64,000 bases of DNA from Strongylocentrotus droebachiensis (lineage: Eukaryota > Echinodermata > Echinoidea > Camarodonta > Strongylocentrotidae), in contig JAVYIG010000172.1 in NCBI GenBank assembly GCA_035222895.1, forward strand, positions 434,001 to 498,000, read 5' to 3'. A model generated the notes under the pieces. That model was not told the origin of the DNA. It saw only the letters and a list, made by a program, of their open reading frames with translations, and did no database searches. The position numbers and the translations under genes are program-made. Positions within the stretch are counted from its first letter, which is position 1. Each line of letters opens with the position of its first letter. Shown here piece by piece: positions 1 through 14,700 of this stretch.

Positions 1-1543
1 GAAGGCCCTGATACACAATGAGCATACATGTTTCACATACATATACATGTACCTGTCCCCATCAGGCTCATAATACTCCAAGTATTTCACAGCATATGTG
101 TACATGTATGACAACTGCAGTTGGGTGGATAGCATAACAGAAAGAGTAGTAAATGTACTTACGAAAGGCATATCCTTATATTGCCATGATTGATAGAGTT
201 GAAACAAAAAATAACATTTGATATTAAAAAATAGTAATTATTACAATGATTTCCCTTATTTGAAAGGAAAAAAATGCCATTGCTTTTAACAAATCTAAAC
301 CTCTTAGTTCACTCTACATGAGATGCCATTCAGTAGAATGCTATACATGATTTCAGATTAATTATATACAAAATAAAAGCATCCTCGATGTCCATAAACA
401 TTGCGGTAGATAAAAACATGAACGAGTAAAAAAGCAATCGCACAGAAGGCAACCTAGACAATAAAACGTCCTTTTGTGAAAATGTTCTTGTAAAAACAAA
501 TATGCTGTTTCCCGACGAAAGTATGGCATTATTGTGAAATAGAAAACCACCGTTCATTCCGTGACAGTAGCTCTTCGCATGCAATGGTCTCTGCTTTCAA
601 ACTCCATAGACTCTACACACAAGTGTGCGCCTGCACAAGATTGAGTGGTATCTAAAACCATGATACGCTGAAAGAACATTACAAGAAAAACAATCTTACA
701 GCTGAGCTTTACATGCAGCAAAGATAATATGAATATTTATTGTAACCTTAAAACCATATCAGTGCACTGTTCATTTCTATGTACAACATTTTGGTATTCC
801 GGTGCAGCACAGGACTGCAAATACACACACTACCAATCAATCGCAATGAAAGAAAGACTTTGTCACAGCTGTCAATTTGTGAGACCTCACACTTTGTAAT
901 AGTTTATTGACTATACTAACATAACATAGTTTATCAACTATTTGCTCAACTGTTGAACTGTACATGTAAGCTCTATAGTGCATGCCCTCATATTATTTGA
1001 AAATCATCACCACAATTGCTCTTTTATAGAAATATCTAGTTCTGGAAGCAAAACTAAAAATGTTGTTTAACCTGCACCAAAATTTTAAGTGCCTGGTATT
1101 CTGATCTTCTGTCCATGAGAGTGAAGAATTTCAGTGATCATACATGTATATGTATCTGACAGGAACTACAAATTCAGGCCAAAGATCATTGCTATCTGTG
1201 ATGAACCAATCACAAAGGATATACCTTGCTATTCATCAGCTAAAATCAAGAGACAGGAGTCCTAGAGTACAAGTCCTAGAGTACAAGTATCAATTAACTT
1301 TTTAATAATACAAACTTAATAGGGCATTATCTAATATTTCCTGAGTACTTAAGATATTCAGATAAAAGATTTGGTCAAAATTTGAATACCGGTACCTGAG
1401 TGCTAAATTTGAGCCTAACATCGGCCATTTTTATGGAATGATAGAAGAATCAAGAAGGCGTGAGTCTTGAGTGTTCAACAAGCTAGATTTGAATGTAGAA
1501 TTTCATACATGATCGATGTACTCGCCATGATCCATCATAATTA

Positions 1544-1740
1544 ATTACACCTTAATTTTGCTATTATACAGATTCATACTTTTCTATGATTCATCATACA
1601 GTTTGCATTTTCATATAATTGTTAAAAATGTTGATGATCAAATTGGAATGGAAAATAAGAAACATACCAGCCTTTTAATACTGGGTAATTCGGTCCAAAC
1701 TGATAATTTATGATACCTGATAATAAAGAGCTTTGGTAGC
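1544..1740 (-). repeat. dispersed repeat, inverted copy of 6595-6795
   Basis: About 200 bases match the reverse complement of 6595-6795 with scattered differences. The match runs from the ATTACACCTTAATTTTGCTA end to the AAAGAGCTTTGGTAGC end. Family unknown. Confidence 0.8.
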
Positions 1741-2172
1741 AGGAAAAGTAGTGTCCCAACTAAAATAGATATTAGATATTGTAAAGATTGTACATCCGTA
1801 TGCAGCACGTTCAGACTTTTGAGAAAGCAGCATTAAAACGCATCGGATAAAAATGATATGACATAACATCTGTCAAAATCTAAATCCATTTATACATACA
1901 TTCCTTAGTAAACACATGAATACAGCTGACTCATCATAAATACCATTTTGATGTGGAAGAAATTAAAGTGATGATATGATAAATGGTGGTATTCTGGTTT
2001 CAAAAGACAACAATATCAAATTCATAAGGTAAAATATACATTTACATGCTCTGTGTACAGTTCTTTCAGTGCTTTGCTCGTCACACTTTGCTGCACGTGG
2101 AGTGATAAAACAAAATGTAATGCAAGCTAATGTGCATACAGACACATTGCACCTGCAAGTAACAATTAAATA

Positions 2173-2178
2173 TTTATT
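2173..2178 (-). terminator. candidate polyadenylation signal
   Basis: AATAAA on the minus strand about 325 bases after the stop codon. In AT-rich DNA this hexamer is common, and other copies lie further downstream (for example near 908). It is therefore only the first plausible site. Confidence 0.25.
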
Positions 2179-2502
2179 AAAAACAAAGTATTGCAGTGAA
2201 GATGAATGATAGTAGCATTAGTCATATAAAAATAGAAAGTAATGGTTTCCTGCAGAAAGAGCTAGGAGGCAGAAATCATGCAACAGAATGATGGGCTACG
2301 CATACAAGAAGCAAAGAGCATATCTAACAAAGTCAAGTTGGCACAATGTCTGTGATACAGGTGAATAAAACTCCCAATCTTTCTGGAAGAGCAAACTCTC
2401 GGCCGCTGCAAAAGTCAATAAGAATTCTACTGTACTCATAGTCACACACCATTAGGTGTTCAGAAAGTCAAGGTGCTAATGCTTTAAATAAGTCGTTATA
2501 TT

Positions 2503-2879
2503 TTAACACTGAGATGATAGATCAATTTCATCCATCTGAAGCCCGCCCTCGCGTGTTACACCCGAGTCGGCCGATGCGAACCTGAGTACCGGTTCTGTCG
2601 GCGGACCGTTGCTGTCGTACATCGGGTTGTTGTAGCCCGAATATTGCGTCATGATCTTATTGGTGTTCTGAGGATGTGCGGTTGCTACGGGCGACGAGGC
2701 GGCCATAGGTTGAGGAGGGGGCGGGGTCGAGAAGAGGGAGTTGACCGTGACCTTGTCTAGCTGACCGCTGCGTTGTCGTTGATGTCTCATGTTGGTGTTC
2801 TTTGGTTGGAGAGGGACATCGTTGCTGTTAATACTGGTCAGCTCATGAGGTGTTGGAATGTAACGGGCTGAAGCTCCGT
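2503..2879 (-). CDS. ABCA1: exon 47: species-specific cytoplasmic tail and stop
   Basis: About 125 residues after the VFINFA region: a basic stretch (RHQRQRSGQ), a TPPPPQP run, a [11 protein letters not shown] segment and the end DEIDLSSQC. It is much longer than the vertebrate ABCA1 tail and lacks its PDZ-type end. NPMY fits the NPxY sorting/PTB motif. Frame is fixed by the exon 46 junction (G|AC, aspartate). Confidence 0.92.
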
Positions 2880-3917
2880 CTGTGAGAACAAAGAAAGAAA
2901 ACATATATGTATCAAGGCAATGATTATCAAGCCACCTCCATGTACATACATCAGCATGTCCATGTAGAACATTTCTTGTATTGACCTGCAAGGCATTCAT
3001 TCCTCTCATATAGAAAGTCGAGAAATCCATGGTATGTTTTATCTAAGGGAAGTCTGAACGGTTGAAATCTAAAGAGTCTTCATATTAATTTGAAGACCAC
3101 CAGTTCAGAATTCTTGAATTATATGTGTATAATGTATACATTGATTGATGTTTCTTTTTTCTTCTCCGACTCAGAATTCCCATTAGGTTAACAAAAATGA
3201 CATATTCAAGGAAGAGTTTGATGACATCATAATTATGCTTCTTATCTTTCAAAGTCAAGCACATATCTGGTATAAATATGGCTTGTACAAGCAATGTGGT
3301 TTGAATTCGTACTCCTGCACACAAGCACCATTCAAATAAAAAATAAGGTCACTAATATGTTTGGGTTCTCACCTGTAGAAAGCGCTACTCTATTGTTAGC
3401 TTGGACGTTATTAGCTGCAGGTGGGAACAGAGTCAACTCTACAGTAGTCTCATCTCCAGTCCTCTGTTGGCTGGCAAAGTTGATGAATACCTGAAAAGAT
3501 AAGACAACGTCATGTATTATTATTCAAAGATTGATATTTTATCTAATATTAATGAAGACAAATGAAAGAACCTCAACAAAAGAAGTCATTTTTTACTGCA
3601 TACAGATATTCATGCATCGCAAATCAACCATATGACAAAATTGAAATGGTACAGTATAAACAGTTTCTATTTTTAAAAACTTATGACATTCCTGAAATGT
3701 TTCAACTTCATACAAGAGGAAAAGTTTATGGTGAGAATGCAGAGCTGCCAACCTGTCACTTTCAAAAAACATATTATTCAGCTTGAAAAACCATATTTTT
3801 AGGTGAAAAAACATATTTTGCCTGTTTTACGTTTTTTTCCCTATAAAATGCTACTGCAATCATGTTTTTTTGAATAAAAACGCTTTCTATCATTGAGAGC
3901 TGCCGACCTGTCACTTG

Positions 3918-3948
<31 letters not shown>

Positions 3949-6900
3949 CAAAAAAAAAAAAAAAAAAAAAATATGATTTGTTAAATATATTTACCTACTT
4001 TATCAGAAAAATCCATTATTTAAAACTATAAGAATTTAAGTCGATGAGTACGAGGGCCGCTGAATTGCGGCGCAACACACGATGATGTTCTATGCCGAAG
4101 TTGGGGCACCCATTGGTGCTTCATTGCGGTCGAATCAAGGCAAGTCTAGAATTGCAATCAACTTTGTACATAAAGTCAATGCATCAGCAGGTCCGGTGTT
4201 CGTTTTTCATTTGACTTTTTGAAGATACCATGATTACCATCACACTCGAAGGGCTTGCGATAGGCGAAAAAACTGGTAACAAAATCGCTGATTTCTTGAT
4301 TTTTAGCGCTTTTTAGGTGAAGCTGTTTCTAAAAACTGGGCTAAACCCCCGTGAGCTTTGGAAATATGGCCCTGATTCCGCATTTTTGACAGCAAAATTT
4401 GGCTTTTGGAATGGATTTTTGGAAGTAAGATCGGGACTTTCTTGTACTGACACTGTGTGTGTAGTGCAGTGCACTGATATGTCATCAGCGTGTGTATGCA
4501 TGGCCTGGGGAAATGTGCTCGTCTTTTAGTGGTGTACATCCCCTGTATTGTGTGCAATGTACATGCGTGCGCGCTGCAGGAATCGCCAACACAAAGCAAT
4601 AGCAAAACTATGCATACGCTGGTTCTCACAGCCAGCCGCTAGCCACGTTCGCACAGCCATACTCGAAACTTTCAAAAAACGTATTTTGGCACAGCAAAAC
4701 GTACAGACGTATTTTCCCCCCCAAAAACGTATTAATACGTTAAAAACGTACTACTTGGCAGCTCTGAGAATGGCAAGCTTTAGGGGGGGGGGGGGGGGGG
4801 GGGGGTTTCTAATATTTTGACACTGTAACAAACTTTAGTTTGAGGAAAATGATAACAAGCTCTTCAACTTCAAGGCATTTATCTCCATTATTCCTCTCCA
4901 CCCAGGTGCTAAATCGGTAGCCGGTTGGATGCCAAGGTCAATGTGATTTCTAATAAGCATGTGCGCACCCATAAAATAGCCACTAGCTGGAATGCTCAAC
5001 AGGGAGTGGAGAAGGTGCACTGTAACCTATGGAATAGCAATTGAATCCAGTGACCGGGGTAATAATAATACTGTAAGTGCTTTGGTTGGATGAAACTGGT
5101 AAAGCGCTTTATAAGAAACAGTTATTAATATACTTATTTTTCCAACACAGGTCTAATATGAAAATTAGTCTACAGCCTTCCTAAACTCTGCAGTTGTACC
5201 TGCCCTTTCAAAGGTCTATGCCTGGAGACTACTCACCTGGTCTAACGTGGTCTGGCTGACCGAGTAATCCTCGATATTGAACCTTGACCTCTTATCCTCA
5301 AGATACTGGAAGACTTTGGAGAGGATGGTGTCTGAGGATGAGAGCTGGAATTCTAGCATGTTGAAGTGCTGCTCACGTAGGTTGGCGCTCGGGAACTCCA
5401 CCTCCATAAAGTCAATGAGGGCAGCAGTCTGCGGGACTTCCCCTCCCAGGCGTATGGTTAGGGTGTAACCATCACCGAATCTTGGTAAGGAGAGATTGAA
5501 GTGAAATGATTAGTTTAAATTTGAGTTTAATAGTTGTATGGCCTGAATTTTTCTTTGGATGCCAAAATATATATGGAATCTCTGCTATGATTTTAATGTG
5601 TATTTCAAAGATTCAATTACACATCAATCCAGAAGTAATAAATATTTCAAAGAGCGTTAGCACAGAGACTCAAGTCTCAATATTAGGGCCCCAAGCTAGT
5701 GAAATCCTTGCTTTTGATTGGTTATTAGCAGATTTGTCATTGAAAAAAAGCTTTGTGAAACGGCTCTCTGAACATGCCAGTTTTTATCTTTCTGATCTAA
5801 CCTTTAAGCAATAGCCTATACAAACTTTCTTCTTTTCAACAATGAAACAAAACCACACTTTTGCCAAACACAATTAAACAATTTGCCATAAAAACGTTAT
5901 GACTTGCTCCTAAAATATATCCTAAAATATACACATTGGGAATTGAAATTTTTATATTAAGATAAATTAAATATTTTGAATGTCTTGAGATGAAATACTC
6001 ACTTATTTTTGAGATGTTGAGTGCTCCCTAGACATTTGAATTTACCATTGACCATGATGGCTAGCCTGGTACATAGAGCTTCACACTCCTCCATGCTATA
6101 AATAAACAAACAAACAAACAAATAAACAAACAAAAAAACAAACACATAAACAAGAGGTAATATCTTTCTTCCAATTCGTTTGAATATAAACATATTGACT
6201 TGCTATATTAATATCATTAATGAATGTCTATCTTTTTATTCAAGATCAGCCAAGATCATCTAAAAGCAGAAATGACCATTCTTACGAAACACTAAGACAG
6301 AAATAAATATTCAAATGTATGCTGTCTTATATCACAGTGTATGTATTGCCGTCTTTAAGAGTGCATTTTATACGCAGGTGTTATTGTAAGTGGTTTGTGG
6401 ACAACAATTTGAAATTTGTCTGTGGGAAGAACAAAGAAGTCACATGATTTGTAGATTCTGCATGAGGTCAAAACTGTCAGGTGATACATGTATGAGTATC
6501 AGGTGATATGAGAAAGGCAGAGGTTATAAGTATAATACCTTGACTATACTTGTGATACAGTTACACAGGAACCTCCTAGACTTGGGGTCCATTGGCTACC
6601 AAAGCTCTTTATTATCAGGTATTATAAATTATCAGTTTGGATCAAATTACCAAGTATTAAAAGGCTGGTGTGTATTTCTTAGTTCCCATTCCAATTTGAT
6701 CATCAACATTTTTTCTTCCGATTATATAATAATGCACCCTTATGATGAATCATAGAAAAGTATGAATCTGGATAATAGCAAAATTAAGGTGTAATGAACT
6801 ATGATGAGGGTATAATACCTGTGTGAGGTGAGGACCACTGATCTGCCTTCCTTAACTATACTTGTGATGCAGTTCCAGAGGAACCTCCTTGACTTGGGGT

Positions 6901-8677
6901 CCATCCCTGTAGTAGGCTCATCCTAGGATATCAGAGAAAGAAGAGACAATCAATAAATACAGAGTTTGGAAGTGGGAGGCGGAGGATGAATTGTAGTATA
7001 CAGAATGAGAGTTACCGCAGTGGTACACTGACTTTCAATAAGGAAATTCTAGGTTCAAATCACTTCACTTCAAATCTACCAAGGTACATGTAGCTGATAA
7101 AATATGTTTTCTAAAAATGTACCTTGAACTGCTGACAAGTGTAAAGCTAAAACCAGCTGTATTACATTCTCATTGCGAAATGCAACAAAATATATCTCAC
7201 TTCTCAGAAAGTTAGATATCGGTGGACTACTTCAAAATCACAATTTTCAGAGTCCTTTCCACTTAAGAAAATTTCACATGGCCCTCCATGGAACCACTGG
7301 GAAGGGGCAACCTCTTTTTAATGCGGTAATACCTATCTGATGACAGCATCAACTGATATGCAAATTGAATCGATTCCATCATCCAACTTACCAGGAATAT
7401 AACAGGTGGGTTTCCGATCAGAGCGATAGCAGTGGAGAGCTTCCTCTTGTTACCTCCGCTGTACGTCCCAGCAGACCGATCCCTGTACTCCGTCAGACCA
7501 AGCTTGCGGATACCCCAGTCAGCAACCTGGTGTTTCATGATCAAAGATTTACAATAGAACTTGAGACTTTAGTGGATATTAATGTAGATCAATATTACTG
7601 TGGTCAAGGCACAATGGAGAAAAAAAGTAGGATCATAAAACAATAGAAAAACGACATAACAATATATCTACTGGAAAGCAATTGGGAATAATTGAGTTTA
7701 ACAAAAATCTACAGCTGAAATATTGTAAATATCTTGAGGCAACTGAATCCAGAATGAGGAGAATGCACCATGAGCAGTATTAGAAACACACATTTCTAAA
7801 ATATAAGAAGTTACAAAATGTGTGCTGCCATTAAAAAGCCCAAATACATAGTCAGTCACGGAGACAATAAAATTCTGCAGGTGTAACAGAGAGTATTATT
7901 CTTTCCATTAACAGAGACAAGAAAACTCAGAAAAATAGATGAATTTGAGAAGTGTCATTCTCAAAGGTCAAATCAATTATTGCTCAAGTTCCGGGATTTG
8001 AACTTGACCTACCTTTGGGACCTCCTCCTCGATGACCCCCCTGACCCTTGCGTAGAACTCCAGATGTTCCTGACCGGTCATGAGTTCATCCAGAGCATCA
8101 AACTGAGGGCAATAACCCATGGACCTGTTCACATCCTGCATAGCATCCAGGATACTGTATGAAGTGATGTGAGCGGTCCCACTGGTTACGCTGGTATCAC
8201 CCGTTAGCATCTTAAAGGTGGTCGTCTTGCCCGCTCCATTGACACCCAATAGACCAAAGCACTGCAGGATAAAATGCACAAAAAGGGATAGATTAGTCAC
8301 TAGGATAGATCTTTAAAAAATTTATCTTTTCAAAGAAATGTAACTTTTAATAACTTTGTCTTCGTAGTAGAAATTTACAACTATGAATGTACTGATATTT
8401 TTGTTTTAATACAATCAATCAAATAATGCCTATTCATTACTATTTACTATAGAATATATACTAGACTTAATTTTTCATCAAATGAAAATAATAAATTAAG
8501 GTGACACTATCAATAACTTAACAATTATTTAATTACCTGAAGCTAAAGTCTTTGAAATTCAGAATAGAAGAAAAGAAGCATAGCTTACCTCTCCTTTTGG
8601 AATGCCCACACACATTTTGTCCACTGCTGTCATTGGTCCTCGACTAGTACTGTAAACCTATAATATAGATGAAGATG

Positions 8678-8715
<38 letters not shown>

Positions 8716-11700
8716 AGACACAAGGGGAAATAAAGTGAAAGAGGTTAAGAGAGGGAGACAGTGAAAGGACATACTAGGTAAACATCTCTTGGAACTTTGA
8801 TCTTAAACTTTATTGGAAGGCAAATAAACGAACAAATGAAAACATGAATATAAAATCTAAATTTTCAACATATTTATAATGTTAATACAATTGTTACTAT
8901 ACTAAGTTTATACTAAGTTTGTGACCACTCTTTCTTTAGACCGCTTAGTAATGGACATACTCTACATATGAACACACACACATACATAACATGTACACAG
9001 CAAGTGCAAGTTTCATAATATGTTTAATTGGTTTGTTCTTGTCTCCTTAGATCAAGATTAATGTACAGTTCCTTAATTAAATTAAATTAAATTCTTCCAT
9101 CGCCCGATGGCTGCTTAATTTGATTACTGTCTACGAACTTGACGTACATATGACCACAAATTTATGTTGTTATCTTCACTATGAATAACCCATTCAACTT
9201 TATAGATCTAACATAAGAAAATGTGGAATCTTACTTTGCTGAGGTTTTCAATGCGGATGACATCATTCATTGCCCGTCCTGTGAGAACCCTTTGTCGCTC
9301 TCTTTGAACGTCATCATCATCTTGCTCAGAGAGGCTAGGTGTAGGAGTAACTTGCCTGACATGACAACAAAAACATTGATAAAGTATGAATACAGACTAT
9401 CATAAGTATATCAATCTAGACTATATTCATAAACACACTAAACAATCTGTTATTTTTCAAAGTCAGGCCATATACAGTAGAATTGCATCCTAAACAAGAT
9501 GTTATGTGATATTATTGCTCTAGCCCCTCCTCCCCCCCCCCAAGAAAAATAAACAAACTTGTGAGGCACATGTATAAAATTACTTCAATAAACCCCAAGC
9601 CCTACCAATGAGGGGTCTCGTAATCCGGCAACTCGAGTTCGAAACCAAGTTGATGCGCTAGTGTCCTTTGGTAAGGCATTAATCCTTGTTACCAGGTCCA
9701 TCGGAGAGGACCTAAAGCAGTCGGTCCTCTGGTTGCCTTCTAACAATTTTTTTTTTTTTTTAGCAGTCAGGAAATATAACCACAACTAAACCACCACTAA
9801 ATCGCCCCCCTCATAAAAAATAAATAAAATAAAACAACAACCTTGAAACCCCCCGATTATTATTCTAGAGCCCATCCTGCTAATCCTATCACTGCTTACC
9901 TGGGTGTGATGAAGAATCTATACTCAATGAGGAGAGTGAGGATGAAGAAAACAAAACCTTCAATGAAGAGAGCAAAGAGGTTCTTGCCAAGTTGAGCCCA
10001 CTTCAATGGATCAGGTGCAACATAATCTACAAACAAAAGAAAAAGAATAAGCACAAATGAGGAAGAGAATTCAATTACAAAAGTTAAGGTATTTCAATGG
10101 TACTATCGGTATGTGACCTTACATGTAATTTCTTGGCATAGATAAGTCATCAGATGTAAACATAAATGTGCATGTAAAATACTGGGAAATACAGTTGATC
10201 TCTACTTGACAAAACGCACATTGTAAATTTACTTCTAGTACAGAAGGTAATAAACTGTGTAATGTTTTTAAATTGTGATTTATAAATTGATTACCCTTTT
10301 TCTTTACTCTCCACTCTACGGCACATATTAGTTATATTTTCAATGATGGAAAGTGTAATAGAATGCTTTTTGTGACCTTACAGGTGTTTTGTTCTTTTTT
10401 TAGCTAAAAGTCTATATAATGGAGCCCCATTCACTTTCTGTTACGTGTACATGTAAGCAATAGTTTTGCACAACACTGACCTGTATATTCACTGAGTACA
10501 TCAGCCATGAGTTGATTGGACGCCATGTCCATCAGGCCACGTCCCAGACAGTATGGAGGGAAGAGCAGGAACACCTTCTTCAAAACCTCATTCACATTTT
10601 GTAGATACTGAAATCAAACAACAAGAATAGAATGGCAGATTAAGCATAACACAGGGCTTGATACTTAAAGCAATCCGATAACTTTGTCTCAGATCTTTAA
10701 AAAAATCCTTGATTTAGCGCATGCTGCAATCATAAAACCTTTACGGCATACATGAATCCCATGACATTTAAAAGCAGATCGCCTGTCTGATCATCAGGAT
10801 ATTTATGATTGGAAATCAAAATTTCATTTTTTCATTTCATAACACTACAGTCTATTGGGGAAAATGAGTATGGTAAAGCCGGTAACTCAAAGATTTTCAC
10901 TTTTTTGAGGAACTTCATGATCATTTTGAAGCGCAATTTTTTTAGGGCTTCAATATTACACCATATCACAAACACTGATAGCATGTAGGGTACCAGGGAG
11001 ATGTCAGTTATAACTGACATCTCCCTGGGACACATGGGCGCCCAAAATATAAAGTTTGGGCCCTCCAAATCTTTTGCATACGGCTTGAGCATACCAACTG
11101 TAAGAAGTTCAATCATGACCCCTTTCAATAAAAGTTAGTGTGGAGCAGTGTATAACAGCCCAGATCCTACAGAGTAATTGTATGAAAAGATTTAAACATT
11201 ACAATTACAAACATCTTGAACGTGTACAACATTAAAATAAAGAATAACCGATTCCATGCTTATTCAACAAGACAGGGAGTACAGAGGAATAGTACATACT
11301 TTTCAAAATCTAATTCATATATCTTAATATGCATTCGTTTCCTACAGGGTGTATCTACTTTTTCTTTCAATCTGCCTGTACGAAAAAAAAAGCCCAAAGA
11401 AAAAGTATCAACAGAAAAGTGTAGAGGAAAACAGATACATAATGGACTAACCATACTTCATTATGACAAGCAATTGCAATACTAATGCCTATTAGTCTTG
11501 ATTGTCTGATTGTAGGCATAGATTACATGATATCATGCAGATGATAATGCAGGAAGCCTCCACCTCCCACACATTGTTCATGTCCTTCAGCAAAAAAGCA
11601 AAAAATACAGACAGACCTCTCTCTCTCACTATCTCTCTCTCTCTCTCACTCACTCTCTCTCTCTCAGATGTTCACACACCTGAGCCTGCTTGAGTTCTTT

Positions 11701-14700
11701 CTCCATCCCTCTCTATCTTTAGCTTTCTTCTTCATAATGTCAATAGATGTATCACCTTCCACAGACAAACAAATAGGCCAAGAGCATTAGGTCAAAATAG
11801 GATTAAACCTGGACATTTTCCATAACAAGCTGATTTTTTCAGGATAGCTCCGGGAATATGTCTAGATTAACATACTAAAAGTCCTCATTAATCCTCCTTG
11901 AGCGTTTTCCGCAATCCAAGATGGCGTCCAAAATGGCCGCCATTTCCTGTTTTTCTCATAAATTTGAAACTAGGTAACCCCAATACAAAATTTAAATGTC
12001 TAAATATATGTTTTTTAGCATAAGGAACTCAATAAAATACATGTTGATAAATTTTGAAACACACAAGTAGCTTTAAACCACTTTAGCCCTTCTCAAAATC
12101 CAAAATGGCGCCCAAAATTGTCGCCATTTCCTGAATTCTTATAACTTTGCAACTAGATAAACCAAATACCAAATTTAAATGTCTAAATATATGTTTTTTA
12201 GCATAAGGAACTCAACCAAATACTTATTAATACATTTTGAAACACACAAGTAGCAGTAAAACCGCTTGAGCCCTTTCTGAAATGCAAAATGGCACCCAAA
12301 ATGGCCACCATTTCCAATTTTATCTCATCGTATTAAAGTAGATACGTTATGAATACAATCAAATGTCTGTACTAGAAAAGCACCATTGAAATATATCAGT
12401 ACAAATAAACCTTTCATTAAATACTTCTTATACATAAAGTATACACACCCACACACCCACACACACACACATATGGCTGCTTCCACCGTCCTCAACGACA
12501 TCAGACGGACAGTGTGCAACCGTGAAGGGTACTCAACATTAGATGGAACTAAACATGGAGATACATTAGTACCAATGTCGCAACGGCAAAAGTCACACGG
12601 GTTCAAACAGGAAATGCACCTCAATAGCACATGCCATATCATCTCTGCTAGTAGACAAGGTAATTTATGTTGCCAATATTGTTGAAATAGCTGCGTATAA
12701 ACACCGGAACATGAACAGATAGACAACAGATAGCAACATGAGCTTTGTTCTTCATGGAGTGGTTTCATGAAAGGGGCCATGCAGAGTGACCAGTACGAGA
12801 ATTGAAACTCTGCCCTTCATAAATTTAGACCCCTCCAATCCGAGTACCATCTACACGGCACTATACTTTGCACAGTCACAAAGTGAAAAACATAACTTAA
12901 GAATATGTGCAGACCAGCCCTTGTACATCAAGGCAGCAGAGGTTGTAGCTTCTTCTCAAGACCTAGGAAAAGTAATCGTCCGTCTTGGTGGATTTCACCT
13001 CCTGTCATGTCATATCTCGGCAGCATATAGGCCACGTCATGGGCGAAAATGTGCTTGCAGAGCTATGGGAGACAGTGTTCGCCAAAGGGTCTGTCATACA
13101 TATGCAATCTAGTGATGCATTTCCCCCTTCAATTCTCTTCGTGCTCACAATCTTACTTCAGCTGCCCTCATCGGCGTATTGATATGTAAACCTTCCATCT
13201 TAGACAGCATAGATAAGGACCACTTAGCGAATCTGTATGGTGCACTCCTCAACCAGGACAAGAAGGTGACTACTGTACCTGATGAGAAGGAGTGTGTCAA
13301 ACAGTTAAAGTGAGATCATTTCACAACTCATTGACCGGGCAGCAGGACAAAGTAGGACAGGGGAACTTTGGTTGCAGTATATCCGACAATTATGCGTCTC
13401 TTCTGCAATGTTTCATTCCAGTTGAAAGGACAGGGGACGGGAAGCTCCATCTCAGCTGTGTGAGGGAAATGATACAACATTTCCATGCTGCAGGACATCT
13501 TCCCTATGTCAAATCTGCCAGGTTGTATTAACAACAGATGGAAGCTCTGGAGCAAACCATGCCAGGAAATTAATATACACAATTCGCAGAAAAGGGATAC
13601 TTCACCATCCGCCGTGTGGCTTCATTATGGGGTGGAAACTTCTCTGATCAGACCATTGAAAAGTTCCTGATGGGGCAGCTGAAAACATCTAGAGAAATGA
13701 CTCGTGGACGTGGAATCACAGACAGTACATTGGCTAAGTGGGTTCATGCACTTCCTCGCTGTGTTCCTACCTGTGATGAACTGGAACAGTTCACCGGAGT
13801 CCACACTGGTATATCAGAGCAGCATAAAGGCATACAGCAAAGTACCAGATCAAGAGACAATAAAGATAGACGTTTCTTTGTTGGATGGCTGCAGGCACAT
13901 CACCATTTGCTGGATATGAAACTATTTTAGTGCCTGGTCTCCTTGTCAACTGGCATCGTCGCCGGCTCATCTGTTAATTGTGATTGACCTGTACAAATTG
14001 GCCTAGTAGCGGCATCCGAAACGAATGCAAGGTAGGAAGTTTACAGATATCAAGCTACGGTGAAGACCATTGGTGCCAAGAGTAAGAGAGTGAAAATCAG
14101 GGGGAAAAGCGCATAAGTCAACCCAACGCTACTGTTCAACAGAATCACATGTGTCCTGAATAACAACACTGAGATGGAATCGTTCTTTGCTTATGAACTT
14201 ATTCCCAGGCATTTTCCCTTTCAAAGGTGGGGGTGATGCGGAAGTCAACAAAGAGTTCTCTGGGTCTCCTGCTGAATTCGTTCACCAAGTAATCCAACCT
14301 GCCAGATATATGTTTCTTTGTTCAAGATGGTGGTCGCCTACTGCAATCTGTCAACCTATGCTGAATTTGTTCAGTCATATATTTCATACACCCTTAAGCA
14401 TTATGGAGCTCATTTGCCGGTGGTGTTCGATGGATATGGAAGTGCAACTTCGACAAAGGTAGCTGAGCAGAGACGAATAGCCCAGAAATGTCCCTCTTCA
14501 TTTGATGATAACATGCCAACAAGCACAACCTAAAACAACTTTTCTAGCCAACAGCAACAATAAGATGAGACTTATACAAACTCTATGTGACAAAATACAT
14601 ATCAAGTAGGCAGAAGCGGATGCCACCATGCACCCTGATTGTCTCCACAGCTCAAGCAGTAGCAGAGTCAGAACAGGTACCAATTGTTGTCGTGGGTACA

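Larger units (their letters stand above)
1..2502. other. 3' UTR and 3' flank of the transporter gene
   Basis: No coding exon is recognisable. The proximal part should be 3' UTR, but its end cannot be fixed. The only structure seen is the repeat at 1544-1740, which matches 6595-6795 in inverse orientation. Confidence 0.6.

Noticed and set aside
7365..7646. Plus-strand frame opposite exon 42
   Set aside because: Antisense shadow of the conserved NBD2 signature exon.
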